A stretch of 64,000 nt of DNA from Mytilus californianus (GCF_021869535.1 NW_026262668.1:23193732-23257731), one strand, 5' to 3'. Shown: positions 1 through 12,571, numbered from the stretch's first letter. Numbers and translations: made by a program. The notes: generated by a model from the sequence alone, not told the origin.

Positions 1-49
1 CTGACTATATTTTTTTCTCTCAATTTAAATCCCCCCCCCCCCTTTCAAC

Positions 50-65
50 CTGGGAACAGTATATC
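50..65 (+). other. Orphan terminus of palindrome family epsilon
   Basis: CTGGGAACAGTATATC is identical to the left end of the palindromic insertion at 29207. No matching right end lies nearby, so this is half an element or one whose other end was lost. A run of 12 C lies just upstream (31-42). Confidence 0.4.
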
Positions 66-172
66 TAACATAACAATGTTTGTGTACCTGCCCAAATAAA
101 AAAAAAAAGATGAAAAAAGAAAGAGATGAACGGTAAGTCACATCAGATTCAAATATTTATATGGTTGATTGT

Positions 173-212
173 CGTTAACTAGAGATGTAAAGTTACATGT
201 CTCTGCGTTAAC
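173..212. mobile_element. Palindromic micro-insertion, family beta
   Basis: A 26-bp palindrome (180-205) ends in TTACATGTCTCTG and is flanked by exact 7-bp direct repeats CGTTAAC (173-179, 206-212). The left arm reads TAGAGATGTAA, so its first base is changed and two bases are missing relative to the family arm CAGAGACAT. No coding capacity. Confidence 0.7.
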
Positions 213-2678
213 TTATAAGAATGACAGGAAAGTATATACTTGAAATAGATTTATGATGAATAATATGCAACTGCAGCACCCCTTTTTATCAAAGTGTACA
301 TGCATGTATTTTAATGACTGTCCGTTATTTCGATTAAGGAGGACAAGTGTACGTGAAATTCTATAGTTGCCTGTGAGACTTTTTTTTACCAGATATGCGA
401 CTTTTCGTATTTATATTTTCTCTTATATTACTCTCATTTAATATTTTATGCACAAGTGCAATATTAGGAATGGTTTATCCCCCCTCCCTTTTAAGCTAAC
501 TAAATAAATTAATCAACCTTCTAGCTGACCAGACGTTAACACATCTACTATCAGTCAATTCGGAGTGAAGTTTCTTTATTTCTTCAAATAAGCTTTTTGG
601 GGATCATTAGTGTACGTCCAGTGGCATATATATTACATGCATGTCGGAACAGGAAAATTGACATGAGGTATAATAGAACCATGTTCACATTATTACATTA
701 TTATATATAATACACAACCATTGAGATGATGACGACTTTCTTAAACTGTTCAAAATAATCTTATGGAAATAAAAATCTGTGATTTTACTATGTGCATAAC
801 TTTGATGAACCAAAGAAAGTTAGATATAAATAAATAAAATAAATAAAATAAATAAAATAAATAAAATAAATAAAATAAATATTTTATTATATTGTCACAT
901 ATTTGATCAAACAATATATATATACAACAATTCATAATAAAAACAGAGATCAAATATCAAGCCTTAGAATAGACTTATGAGACACTTAGATATCGACCTG
1001 TATTTAAATCAGATTGGTTTTGGATGTTTCTCTCGTATATTCAATATACATGTATATATTCTAAATTGCGACTATCTATAGTTCCGTAACCTTCTATCTA
1101 GGCGTATAATCCAATGATCGACAAGTGCGTACATTTTGTTAAATCAATATTTGTACGTTTCAAAATGTCCATAATTATTGACAACGAGTAATTACTTACA
1201 TTTTCCCCAATTTACGTTTGGAAAATATGTAAATATATTTTTATTTTATCAAATCTTTTTTTGGAATTATTTAGATTTTCATAAATGTTCTTTACACCAT
1301 AAATGTTATTTATAAACAAGCGTATGAGTTTAGTCATATATATAATGGCTATTATATCTATGGTTTAGTAAAGACTAGCATATCACTATCGGACACGCAA
1401 GACAAAGATGTATATTCACCTGAGTTTCAAAATGGAAAGTTACAAGTTATCGGCCGTGTACACTTCTCAATACCCTCAGAGGTGAAGTGATGCACGAACT
1501 TGCTTTATGTAATTGTGTAATAAGAGTTTTAAAGCCCGACAAGAAATCGCTTGAATACCTGGACGTGTCAACTCACAATACCTCTGGGAACAATTCCTTT
1601 AGCAATGCTAGTGATCAGATAAGGGAAGGTCCGAATTTATTTAAATAAGATTATTACATAAATGAATTATGAACACACTTGATTTTCGAAAACATTTTTA
1701 CACGGAACACTTAATTTATCACTTTGAACTTTTTAACTAATTTCCATTAACATTTCTTGTTTCAAAAACTTAGTAAAAAAAACAGTTTCAAAACGACAGA
1801 CCATAGTACTAGTTATTTAAAAAAAAAATATATATAATTACATTTTCCGTATCAAGTTAGTTAGGAAAGGTTGCATGCACAACCATGTCTATTATAATCT
1901 TTTTTTGTGACCCGGGAAACTGTTTAGGCTTTCCTTGTCGGGTAAAACAACCGTACGCTTGACAAGATATCGACACTCAATTACGGCTACGTTAGGTTAC
2001 TGCTTGTTTTGGTCCTTTGTGGTTTATAGATATATCGTGGTTTTTATTCAGGGATGATGTCAAAATGGCCGCACGCGGAGAAGTGATACTCTAAATTTAA
2101 AATCGATGGTGATCTCTTATCTAGCAGAATTAAACTTTAATATTTATGAATTTGTGGTTTTTTATACATAATCAACATAATATCAATTTTTCATATTTTT
2201 GCGAAGTTTCCCTTTAAACGTCAGGTTGTCGATGATTTTTTTTTACCTTTTTATTATGTTATGATATTTTTTTCATTTCAACTTTTAGAATACAAGCAAC
2301 CTTTTGTAAGGACATTTTTCTTCTATCCATTGACACAAGTTAAACCCTTAAAAATTCGCGTGCGTTTGAAACTGTATATATACGATCTATATCGATAGGT
2401 ACTTCCTTAAATATCATTTCTTCAAAAAGCTTCTATTCTACTGCTTTTGTTAAAAAAAAACCCAGAAAACTCGGAAATCAACGGCAAAAAAACCCTGTAA
2501 ATGAGACTCGAACCTTGAAGAAAGTCCTTTAACATCCCATTGAAAAGACTGAAAAAGTATTGTATTGACATCCGGCTAAATTGCTGGCTATCATAATCCA
2601 GAAAATACTTCAGCCATTCTTTCTAGTTGAAATATGTTAAAATAATATCAGAAAAAATATATTGAACAAAAAATAATC
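213..2678. other. No gene seen
   Basis: AT-rich sequence with many homopolymer runs. I see no coding pattern or recognisable repeat apart from the 9-bp microsatellite at 826-880. Confidence 0.6.
826..880. repeat. 9-bp microsatellite (TAAATAAAA)n
   Basis: About six near-perfect copies of TAAATAAAA. A short reading frame rich in Leu-Phe-Tyr on the minus strand is only this repeat translated. Confidence 0.9.
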
Positions 2679-2740
2679 TGCGTGAGATTCGATCGTAAAT
2701 CGCGTTGTCTAAGAGCGGTTACCACTACACTACGTTGTCA
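2679..2740 (-). other. tRNA-like / SINE-head remnant
   Basis: On the minus strand, TAGTGTAGTGG resembles a pol III A box and CGATCGAATCTC resembles a B box about 35 nt further on. The arms do not fold into a full cloverleaf, so this is at best a decayed tRNA or SINE head. A second B-box-like word lies near 2508-2518 on the same strand. Confidence 0.3.
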
Positions 2741-3074
2741 ACGTCATAAAATTTAGTAAAAATATGTATTTACACCTACTGTATGTTATAGATTTTTTAA
2801 CTTTTCTCCTCTTTTTCTACTTTTCTAAAAAGAAATCTTGGACTGGTGCAAGCTAACTCTCAAATTGATTACTTTACATGTTTACTCATTAAAACAATTT
2901 TCACGTTAATATTAAATAAAACTTGTTCTTTTCGGCGGTGATCTTTCGCAAAGTCGTATGCAACCGACTCGGTACAGGGTGTCTTGTCCCGAATTTACAT
3001 ATTATTCTGAGTATTTTTTACCCAAAAAAGAAAAATAATTTTTAAAATTATTAAAACTATATGTCGTTTTATTT

Positions 3075-3626
3075 TATGAGGTGAATAGTAAATATTTAAC
3101 AAAATTAGGTAGACTTACTATATATTATTCATTTATCTTGTCAAATTTTAATTATTGTCCTGTAATATGGCACTTCTGTGGTGATTGTAATACCAGAAAA
3201 ATAGAGAAAATACAGGAGCGTGCCCTAAGATTTATATATAAAGACTATTGTAGTACTTATCAACAACTGTTAATTAAATCAAAATTACCAAGTTTAAAAA
3301 TCAGAAGAATTAGAATGATAGCAATAGAGGTGTATAAAATTATTAATAAACAGTGTCCATTATATCTACATGAACTTATTGAAATTAAAAAATGTGATTA
3401 CTCTTTTAGAAATAACAACATAGCAGATGTTCCCAGGGTAAGGACAACTATCCATGGGCTAAACTCATTCAGATATGCAGGAGCCAAACTCTGGAACGAA
3501 CTGCCGAATAAGATGAGGGAAGAAATGCCTTTGGGTCAGTTTAAAAGTTTGGTTGGTAATTGGGAGGGCAGTTCGTGTCAGTGTTCCTCCTGCAGATCCA
3601 TGTACAAGAATTGTGGACACTTTTGA
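3075..3626 (+). pseudogene. 5'-truncated LINE reverse transcriptase C-terminus
   Basis: About 181 codons are open and encode the C-terminal part of a non-LTR retrotransposon ORF2 of the jockey/CR1/L2 type. Diagnostic stretches are SFILSNFNYCPVIWHFC near residue 17, KIEKIQERALRFIYKDY near 41, a YKIIN...CPLYL segment near 85, and a closing WEGSSCQCSSC before the stop. The catalytic YxDD region lies upstream in the family and is absent, so this is a dead, 5'-truncated insertion, as is usual for target-primed LINEs. There is no good start codon; the frame simply enters the element near 3075. The following ~150 bp may be its 3' UTR, but I could not place its end. Domain identity is secure; clade is less so. 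Confidence 0.85.
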
Positions 3627-3798
3627 GGGAGATAACTCAATTTAAGAAATAATTCTTTTGAACTGGGTTTCTAATCTCCTTGACTCATCTGGTGTCCAGT
3701 TCGCAAGATAAGACAACACTCGATATGTGTCGCGATGGTCTATATATGATCATATATGTGTTAATTGATTAATCAGTGGAAATCGTTTAACATGTTAA

Positions 3799-3840
3799 CT
3801 ATCAGCAAGGATTTGTATAGTTTTAAATCCTTGCTATCAG
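3799..3840. mobile_element. Palindromic micro-insertion, family delta
   Basis: A 28-bp insertion (3806-3833) with arms CAAGGATTT...AAATCCTTG lies between exact 7-bp repeats CTATCAG (3799-3805, 3834-3840). The left side reads CAAGGATTTGTATAG, as in the copy at 9507. Confidence 0.75.
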
Positions 3841-3903
3841 CAAGACACTTGGTTTTAAAGGGAAAGAAAAATCATATTTAAATATGCAATTCCTTGGGCT
3901 GTA

Positions 3904-3953
3904 GTAGAAACAGAGACATATAATACAATTGTATTATATGTCTCTGGTAGAAA
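3904..3953. mobile_element. Palindromic micro-insertion, family beta
   Basis: A perfect 36-bp palindrome (3911-3946) begins CAGAGACATATAATACAA and is flanked by exact 7-bp repeats GTAGAAA (3904-3910, 3947-3953). It lies 71 bp from the delta copy. Confidence 0.8.
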
Positions 3954-4639
3954 GAATTCACGACTAACTATGTCAAAAAAAGTTCATAGTTTAATTTTCA
4001 TTTGGCATAATTACAAATCTTTCAAGAGAATCTTCTTTGTTCTTCTTGATTATAATAAAAAAAAAATCGGAAAAAAAGGTATTTACTATCTGTTTTATAC
4101 GCCTCTGAAACCGTAAACAATTGACTTTACAATGCTACATACACAATGAGGTCATAAGTAAAGGTATTTTTTCACAGTCCTGAGTTGCAAGTAAATGGCA
4201 CAAAGTCACACGCCTGACCGTCACACACTTGATAAGACAAAAATTCACAATTAAATAGTAAAACTGTTTACTATCGTTTGAATATATTAGAGAAGCTTAA
4301 ATTATTGAAGTACTTTATTTTTATCACATAAATTCATTATACAGCTTGGGATATTGTTCGTTAGAATTGATAAATGAATTAAGACTTATCAAAATTAAAT
4401 TCATGCAAAGGATATATTTCTTGGTACCATAAAGCCAGTCAAGTAATAACAAATTTTCGCAGCCTATTTTCTAAATAATCACTAGATCATTATGAGTTCT
4501 TTTACCGTGAATTAATTTTGTTTACAAAGTTGTTTCTACTTATAATTATTAATGTTCAAGAAAACACAAAATATTATTATGAAATAAGTTTTTCACATTG
4601 CAAATCAGAGACAAACTATCTCTAACCTGACTTCTGTCT
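3954..4639. other. No gene seen
   Basis: AT-rich, no coding signal or repeat recognised. Confidence 0.6.
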
Positions 4640-5998
4640 GGTATATCATGGAAGTAATATTGAAAGGAATAACAACGTCGTCACTTCAAAGGTTTCATCT
4701 GCGTTACCGCCCATCTTTCGATAACTCGTTAATTGGTTTAATATATGGCATGGTAATTGACTCTCGGCATGTGATAGATCAAATCACTGACACTTTTCGG
4801 TCATTTTCGTGTTCCCGGAAAATTACGAATAGACCAGTTGTTGTCGTATGTACGTACGAAGTAACCCGAATAGTTCACTCGTTACATTCCGCTGCTGTAC
4901 GCTACCGAATAGAGTCAGTCATTCAATGTTGATTTTAGTCTATTTTTCCTATTTATGTCTTTTTCGATCTTAATAGTTTAGGCCGACAGTTATCACATAT
5001 TGAATTTAAGAAAAAGGGTGGATCATTTTCAATTTTAATACTTAAAACCAGTTAATTAAGAAGCCATTTCTGAAAGTTAAGAAGATGATTGTACAAAAAA
5101 ATATGTGTCGACCCCCTTTTATTAAATACGAATAATCCAAGTCTTCCGTGTATACCAGGCAAATCAAATATTCACAATTTTAAACGTTTCTATTCTTTAA
5201 TTTGTACATAAACAAATTCATATAAAATAAATTTGCGGTTAGACAGATAGCGTCAAGCTCGTTTTGTATGGTTGATTTTCTTTTTGCTGTAACGTGCTAC
5301 ATTAATATTAGTATTCAATTGTAAACACTTTTTTAAAATAGATATAAATTTAACATGTTTACGAACTTATGATCCCGATTTTAATTGTCCAGTTTCAATA
5401 ACGTTATCAATTACTTGAAAGTAAATATTTTTATAAATCTCGATAAACTTGGCACATTTCAACAGTAAACTATTCTATGTCTACATCTGTCTACATTATT
5501 TTGTTCAACATCATGTGAAACCTGATCGATTCATCGGTATTTAACTGTTTTACTCGGGATCCGCTTTTAACCGGAAAATACTTTTAGAACAGTTTAAAAC
5601 AAACGGTAAAAAGCAAAAATATGCTAAATTAAATACAATTTTCCATGCTAAACTGTTGTAGGTTGAACAATTCTCGTCCGTTTTTCAAGTTTTTTACATC
5701 ATACGACTTCTTTCTGAAGGTAGAGGTTTTATATGACACAGCGCCACCTTCTTATTAATAGACCTCGGATTTCACACAGGTGCTTTATAATTACTGGACT
5801 CGATAAAATCACGTGACTGATAAGAAATTCCAGATGCCATTTTACAACCGCGGTATCACAGATAGTAACCAAAGGGGTATTGCCGCTGAGACTATAATTG
5901 GATAAAATCATATGACTTTAGTACAGAGCTCTGCAGGCTGTTAATACATGCTAATTAGTCGTTGTTATTCCTTTTAAATATTACTTCCATGGGTATAT
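4640..5998. mobile_element. Full-length 1,345-bp alpha transposon with 7-bp TSD
   Basis: The element spans 4647-5991. Its ends are inverted repeats of about 31 bp: CATGGAAGTAATATT, then one indel and one substitution, then AAAGGAATAACAACG, read inward from both sides. The flanks are exact 7-bp duplications GGTATAT (4640-4646, 5992-5998). The interior has only short reading frames (longest 94 codons, starting inside the left TIR, no recognised domain), so it is non-autonomous. Its outer 15 bp are the arms of the tiny palindromes at 10975 and 22153, making it the likely parent type. A 7-bp TSD does not match the usual lengths for hAT (8), Mutator (9-11), mariner (2), PIF (3) or piggyBac (4); P-like and Dada-like elements can show about 6-8. 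Confidence 0.8.
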
Positions 5999-8028
5999 AT
6001 ACCATCTTCGTGTCCGGGGCTTTTATGTCCTACATTTGAAATGTATCCTCTTAATTCTAACAACAAATGGATATATTGGCTTTAATATAAATAAAAAGAT
6101 GTGGTATGATGAAAACTTTCCGTCAATTGAAAGAACAAAATACGAGGATGTTAACAACTATAGCACACTGTACGTCATTCAACAATGAGTAAAACCCAGT
6201 TCTACATGTTATAAAAAGTTATATTATAAAATGCCCCGGTATGAAAAAATGAGAAATCATTTAAAAGAGAAAAACAATGGCCTGATTTATGTTATAGTAT
6301 AGTTAAAAGATTAAAATCGCAACTAGTTAAAATAGCGGTGTTTTTTTCTAATTTTAAAAATCCATTTTTCGATTTTGAGACGCTTTAAAGAAGATTTGGG
6401 TAAAAAAGACTAAACCTGTGAATTTTAGAAAGTCTATTTGATAGATTTTGACAATTTTAAGGCTATAATAATTTTAAAGAGGTACATTAAAAGGCAATCT
6501 CACGTTTTTTCTTCTATTTTACTAGTGTGAAATACATACAGGTTGGTATAATTCCTATTTTTCGAAATATTTGCCTACTTCGTGTCAATTTTCGCTGTAT
6601 CTGTATAACCTTTAGATAATGATGTTTATTCTTTACATAAACCCATATTGAAAAGAAACGATGGGAGTAATATGCAAAAACAAGACACAATACAATTTCA
6701 TATGAAACTTATAAACTTCGAAAACATATGCGGTGTGAATATAAATTTTTCAATAAACTATAGAGCTTCATCTTCACATGTGTATCCGGGATCGTTTTCC
6801 GTCTTCCTCAAGCAAGTTTAAAAAGCAATTCATATTGATGAAGATAACCAATGTTTTCATATAAATTTACCTGCAAAATCGCTAAATAAGTTCATGAAAA
6901 AGCGTTATAGGTCTGCTATATACAACTTTTTATACAGCCATTGTATGAGGGTTCTTTGAATTTTAGACATAAACAAAACATGTCTATCCCCAAAAAAAAA
7001 TTGTAATCACATATAGCCCGGTAAGCAGAAAGGCAAAATAGATTTTCAAAAATATTTAATATGCACTCATGTGGGACGGTAATTTTTATATAGACACCAA
7101 TAGGAGGCTAATTGGAACTTAGACGATTAACTGGGGAAAAGGCATAGGATAGCAAAATTTCGGTACCAAATATAAGATGTGTGGCATAACCTTAAACAAA
7201 CCAGAGTTAAGTTCTTTTCTAGAACTTGTCTTTTTTGTGTTTTCTTTATGCACGTTCTGTTAATCTATACTGAGGTTCAAAAGGGGGAGGGTTGAGACTT
7301 ACAAAAGTAAGTTTAACTCGACCACATTTCCATATACATGTACTAGTACCTGTCCAAATTTTGGGGACCTCGTAAGTAGTTGTCGTATGTCATATCTTAT
7401 TTGTGTTCGTTATTTGGAGAATGTTTGTGTTTATAACAGACATTAAGAAAAATAAGAAGATGTGGTATTATTGTCAATATTAGAAAACAATCCACCAGAG
7501 ACCGAAAAACGAGGATGTAAGCAAACACCATTTTTTTTAAAATTCACATTGAACGTATAGACTCTGGGCGATTTCGATCTTGACATTTTTATAAAGGCAT
7601 GTCTATTGTTGAGTATTTAAGTTGCCCTGTAAGAGCCGGTCTTTTGGAGAAGGCTATATATTGCTCTCTAGATGTCTTAGTTATTTATGCGCATGGTTGG
7701 GTTGCTATCTCATTTACCAGAAGTTCATGACTTCTGCATTTACTTATACCCCAAATCTACCTTCATTCGTAGAAAAAGTTTGGTCTGATAGAAATGATTA
7801 CACTGATGTTGAAAGGCAAAGTAATATTATTTTTGAACCTGTTGCACATATCAAATAATATGTCAAAGAGTGCCCAACTGTTTTTGAATTTATTATTATG
7901 ATTTAACTGTTGAATAAGTATTTTTTTATATCATCGGACATTTGAATGTTCTAGATGCACAATTAACATATTGTCGCCAATATTTCAAAATTCAAAATTT
8001 TAGTTAAATCTCTCATGCACACTAGACA
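5999..8028. other. No recognised gene
   Basis: AT-rich DNA. A 78-codon open stretch at 7622-7858 (+) has no domain or splice signals I recognise. The text around 7590-7740 resembles a decayed retroelement tail. Nothing else is supportable. Confidence 0.5.
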
Positions 8029-8535
8029 TGCTAGACGCGGTACGTCTAAACACTGCTAAGGAGTCCTTAGTGCACTAAGGACGTATACTATGCCACTAAG
8101 GACTAGATGGGGTGCTGTTACATGTATTATTTTTTCATTTTAAGTTAGAGATTGATATTTAATGCATAAATTAAAATTTTTTTAGAAAAATAATCACAAA
8201 TAAACGAGTTATTAAGCATTGTTTAAGCACGTGCCCATTTTTCTTTGATATGCCGAAAATCAGTGAACCGATTGACACGTGCCTATACCACAACAACTGA
8301 ATAAACAATCATAATCTTTTTATTTTAAGTAATTAACAATTGTATCGAAAAGATTAATGCTTAATGATTTATAATTAAATATGTTGTTCTTATTTGCAAT
8401 GATTAAAAGGACAAATAATTTTATTTATTGTTTATATCTTTCTCGACAAAGTTATTTGCCATTTGTGCACGACTTTGATGTTCGCCAACTAATAAGTTAA
8501 GAGTGTGGTCAGCTTGTTAAATGTTTATGTAAGAG

Positions 8536-8549
8536 CATGGAAGTAATAT
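8536..8549 (+). other. Orphan terminus of family alpha
   Basis: CATGGAAGTAATAT matches the alpha terminus, but no mirrored end or 7-bp duplication is found, so its right half is missing. Confidence 0.4.
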
Positions 8550-9139
8550 GTAGAGATACCAAGACAAAAGGAATAGATATATTTATAAGTTTTTTGTTTT
8601 AATTTTAATTCCGACAAAGATGCGTGTTTCATTAAACTTTATGAGTAAATTCCGAAAAAAAAATACCAAAACCTGGTGTTTGCTTCTCCACTTTCTATTA
8701 CTGCTTCATACTTAGTACGAATTACGATTGAATTGGAAAAAAAATCATGTGACGTCCTTGGGGTTATTCAAAACCACTAGTTTTCAACCAGTTTGATAGC
8801 TGTTTACAAAGGCTTCATACCGTATTATTTTTTTTATAATTGTTCGACATTTTTTTTTTTAAAGTATAAGAAGTTTAAATATCATTATCGAACTTTGAAG
8901 TTTCATTTTCCAATATATAAAGGAGACAAATGTTTTTTTTAAATGTTCCACAGTTTTTAGCACATTATTTACGAAAATTATCCCGTATGTGTTAATTTAG
9001 AGCTATAGATATAATTTTGACATAAAAAGGTTATGCTTCGTACGAATGCCTTGAAAATATGCTTTTTCATGGGGAATCCGATTTGTATTTTTTAACCAAA
9101 TTGTCTGTTTAAGATATTGTATGAAATAATGACTATGTT

Positions 9140-9250
9140 GTATGTGCTTTACTCATTGTTGAAGGCCGTACGGTGACTTATAGTTATTAATTTCTGTGTC
9201 ATTTTGTCTCTGGTGAAGAGTTGTCTCATCGCCAATCATACCACATCTTC
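9140..9250 (+). repeat. Retroelement 3' tail, family T1 (short copy)
   Basis: It shares the signature TTGAAGGCCGTACGGTGA, then AGTTGTCTCAT and CATACCACATCTTCTT, with the tails at 36781, 49060, 50440 and 56580. Confidence 0.6.
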
Positions 9251-9254
9251 TTTC

Positions 9255-9560
9255 TTATATTGGTTGCATGTAGTAAATATTTATTATCATATTGAATTCG
9301 TTTTTGTCCAGAAATATATTGCTCAAACGTTTTCTTCATATGATAAAAAATTTGAAAATGAACCATAGCAAACGCATAAGATAATTTCTGCCCAAACAGT
9401 TCATATATGAAATTAGTGTGGTTGCATGTAGTAAAGATTAGTAAAGATTTATTATCTTATTGATTTCGTTTTGTCCAGTAATACATTGCTTAACGTCTTC
9501 ATATATCAAGGATTTGTATAGTGACTATACAAATCCTTGCATATATGAAAATAAATTTAG
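9255..9560 (+). repeat. Local direct duplication, ~160 bp
   Basis: The stretch beginning GGTTGCATGTAGTAAA occurs at about 9260 and 9420, with parallel text through TTTTGTCCAG and CTTCATAT. Only the second copy carries the delta palindrome, so the first shows approximately what the site looked like without it. Confidence 0.65.
9500..9546. mobile_element. Palindromic micro-insertion, family delta
   Basis: A 33-bp insertion (9507-9539) has 15-bp arms CAAGGATTTGTATAG around a TGA loop, between exact 7-bp repeats CATATAT (9500-9506, 9540-9546). It sits inside the long-TIR element. Confidence 0.75.
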
Positions 9561-10053
9561 ATAAATTGCTCTGGAAACAAATCTATCATTTACAAGAAAT
9601 AATTACAAAATACTCTTGAGAATCTGAAAAAAAAAAACATGAATAAAATTTTAACAACTTATTCAGTGCGAAGTCAAATCAAAATTGATCACTGAAATAT
9701 AATCTGAAAACAATTCATTTATTAGTATCCAACTTTTCCAATATTGTCGATTAAACACAACAGATAGCAGGATTCCCGTGTAATCAGTTATGGAATTTGA
9801 CACGTGTCTAACGGTTCATTGATTTTCGGCATATCAAAGAAATACAGGCACGTGTCTACACAATGTTGAATAACTCATTTATTTGTGATTATCTTTCTAT
9901 AAAATTTGAAATTAATGCATTAAATATCAATATCTACCATAATATGAAAAGACATTAAAGGTAATAGCACCCCATCTAGTCCTTAGTGGCATATCATAAG
10001 TCCTTAGTGCACTAAGGACTCCTTAGCAGTGTTTAGACGCACCCTGCTAGACG

Positions 10054-10967
10054 GGGCTATATATGTTCATGTATAAACATCCCTGAGTACAGAAGTTGAC
10101 GGAGTTATAATACTTTATAATTACTGTCAAATGAATATCAAAATCAGCATGAATGTCGGTCTACATCTTTCATTAATTGAATAGCTGGCAGATGATAAAA
10201 CAGCGGGTGGTTGTTGTTTAAATTCACACCTTAATATGGTTAAGATAAGAACACAATAAACGATACTTGTACATACCTTTTTCCTTCCAATAAATAAAAT
10301 ATGTATTATACATAATAAGTGTTTACGAGAAAGAAAAACAATTAAATGTTACTTTTCCCGAACCCTACAAAACTTGAATAGCAATACACAAATGCTTTGC
10401 ATTTTGAATTAATTCATCATCCAACTTTTAGTATTTCAAATTCACATTGATTCCTTTGTTATTAGGTGTGTACTGCAAATAAGCTCTTTGTAATTCATTA
10501 GCAATTTTCTAATCACACAAAATGTGTTTAAGTTCTATCTATATATTTAAATTATCCGGATAATGTTTAAAATTTAAACAATTTTTAATCAGGACTAAAA
10601 TTCAATTTAATATTTTCGTCATCATGAATTTATTTTAAACAATAATTGAAAAATGATTAATATTATTTTTTTTTAAAGTTTCGACGCTATCTTATATCAA
10701 ACATTTTCCGTCTTTCCCAATATGGTACGTATAGATATCGGTTTCAGTTCTTTACAATATACGTATACATGAACTGACGTTTGAGAACGAAATAATCACC
10801 ATATTCAAACTTCCAGGGACACCATCAAATGTAAACTTAAAATATTTTTTTTTGCACCTTCAGAAAGAAGAATTATACAAAAATAACATAGGACATGGCG
10901 AAATAATGTCACTGCAATAATGAATTTTATAGGAATTTTTTACTACCACTCGCCATCATTGAATTTG
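10054..10967. other. No gene seen
   Basis: AT-rich; nothing recognised. Confidence 0.6.
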
Positions 10968-11013
10968 GTTAAGTCATGGAAGTAATATTTAAATATTACT
11001 TCCATGGTTAAGT
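10968..11013. mobile_element. Palindromic micro-insertion, family alpha
   Basis: A perfect 32-bp palindrome (10975-11006) with arm CATGGAAGTAATATTT lies between exact 7-bp repeats GTTAAGT (10968-10974, 11007-11013). Its arms equal the outer 15-16 bp of the long element at 4647-5991. Confidence 0.85.
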
Positions 11014-11259
11014 TATGTAGGAAAAACGTATCTTTTCATGGGAAATTTTCAAATCATTAGGGACACCACTTTAAAATAACATAAAATGATTTTTTTTTAC
11101 ATCAAAATAAAGATAAATCTAATAACTTTTTCACCTGCCATGGCAATAGTTTATGATTGTACAAATAACATGTTGACAAATCATTTTAAAGCAACTATCA
11201 TGTTTTTTCCATATACAACAATGTTAAATTTTATCAGTCCAAAAGTGCTCCCTTGTTGG

Positions 11260-11665
11260 TCACTGATAACGTTACCCCCGCTGAGCTGTCCCTGATTCTT
11301 GTGTATGTCAGTGAGTTGTAGATCATTTATTTATTTATCTTGTATACTCTGGCTTTTATATTTTCATGCATAACTTTTTATTTGTGTTTTAAATGCTTGA
11401 ATTACTTTTAGTGCTTTATATAATAGCTATTGCATGAATGTTAGTTTATCTGCATTTTATGTTTGCTTTATATGCTTTAATTTTGCTTACAAATTGCTGT
11501 GCTTGAAAAGATTATTTATTCTTTGCATGATGTGCTTACTGTTTTATGTATTGTGCTTGTCATATATGTATGTCGGATAAAAGCTCTACAGAGCTTATGT
11601 TGTATTGTTATATGTATAACTGACTTTAAATAAATCTTTTATGCTTATGCTTATGCTTATGGCTG
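11260..11665 (+). repeat. LINE 3' UTR/tail ending in (TTATGC)n
   Basis: T-rich sequence with the polyadenylation-like word AATAAA near 11628, ending in about four copies of TTATGC. A 3' end in a short oligonucleotide repeat is typical of CR1/L2/jockey-type LINEs. No coding part remains upstream. Confidence 0.5.
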
Positions 11666-11947
11666 TTTATCGTGTGTGCCAAGTGCATATGTTTTCACCA
11701 TGTAATGTGTTGATTTAAATCGATAAAACACAATCCACCTTGATAAAAAGATGAAAAATACAATTTGAAGTATGATGGCAAAATCTTAAAACTAAAAACC
11801 ACACCTATCGAAGTATTCTTGCTTTGTTGAGGGCGTCTTGCAGTAACAGCCGAACGCGGATATTTTCAGCCCTTTCTCCGATTTCGATCCTAAACTACTA
11901 TTTCGACGAAAATTGTTGTTTTTTAGGGGAGATTTTTGAGTCCCTCC

Positions 11948-11990
11948 GCCAACGCTGGGACTATTAAACTATAATAGTCCCAGGCCAACG
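11948..11990. mobile_element. Palindromic micro-insertion, family gamma
   Basis: A 29-bp insertion (11955-11983), arms CTGGGACTATTA / TAATAGTCCCAG with a 5-nt loop, lies between exact 7-bp repeats GCCAACG (11948-11954, 11984-11990). Confidence 0.8.
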
Positions 11991-12571
11991 TGAGCTAAAC
12001 ATTTCTTTTCTTAATCGGGAAACCCCATTTGTATGCCATCTTTATCACTAATTTTTACTGTGGCCCACGTTGGCGGAGGCCTTTTAAAACGAAGATATTG
12101 CAGTCCACAATCAACACTTTTCTATCTTTTGACGTAATTAACGGCACTTTAAGGTCAAGTTACAGTAAATGGAATATGTCACAGATTTCAGTAAAAATTT
12201 TCATACAGCTCTGGCTCGATGAACTACAACTGAAAATCGAAAAAATAATGCATTTATCTCATTTATCATTAGAATAACTGATTGAATTCTTTCAAAATGG
12301 GTGAACATTTGTATAGAAAGCACATAACATCGGCGAAAAACCGTCTAATATAATTAGTTGAAAATAATGCATGATTTTGCGCCATTTTTTCCGACTATAG
12401 CTTCTTGGGGCCTTCAGCGAACCCCAGACTCTTCGCTGATTTTTTTCAACTTTTAAAAGACGCTAGTTACAGCCCAGCTTTAATACCTTGTACGTATGCA
12501 ATATATGTAGTTTGCAATTCAGAAGATTAACTTCCCATATCCAGAAATCAACGCCACTTTGCTTATTTGAA
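11991..12571. other. No gene seen
   Basis: An open stretch of 82 codons (12029-12277, +) has no recognised motif. Nothing else seen. Confidence 0.5.

Larger units (their letters stand above)
8029..10053. mobile_element. 2-kb long-TIR element with 9-bp TSD (MULE-like)
   Basis: Element 8038-10044 has imperfect inverted repeats of about 255 bp (8038-8290 and 9790-10044). Shared words include GTCTAAACACTGCTAAGGAG, the self-palindrome GTCCTTAGTGCACTAAGGAC, ACTAGATGGGGTGCT and TTTGATATGCCGAAAATCA. Flanks are exact 9-bp duplications TGCTAGACG (8029-8037, 10045-10053). Long TIRs plus a 9-bp TSD are typical of Mutator-like elements; an 8-bp hAT reading is possible if one flanking base matches by chance. 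No transposase frame is present. The interior collected other insertions: an alpha terminus at 8536, a retroelement tail at about 9140-9250, a ~160-bp local duplication and a delta palindrome at 9507. Confidence 0.75.
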
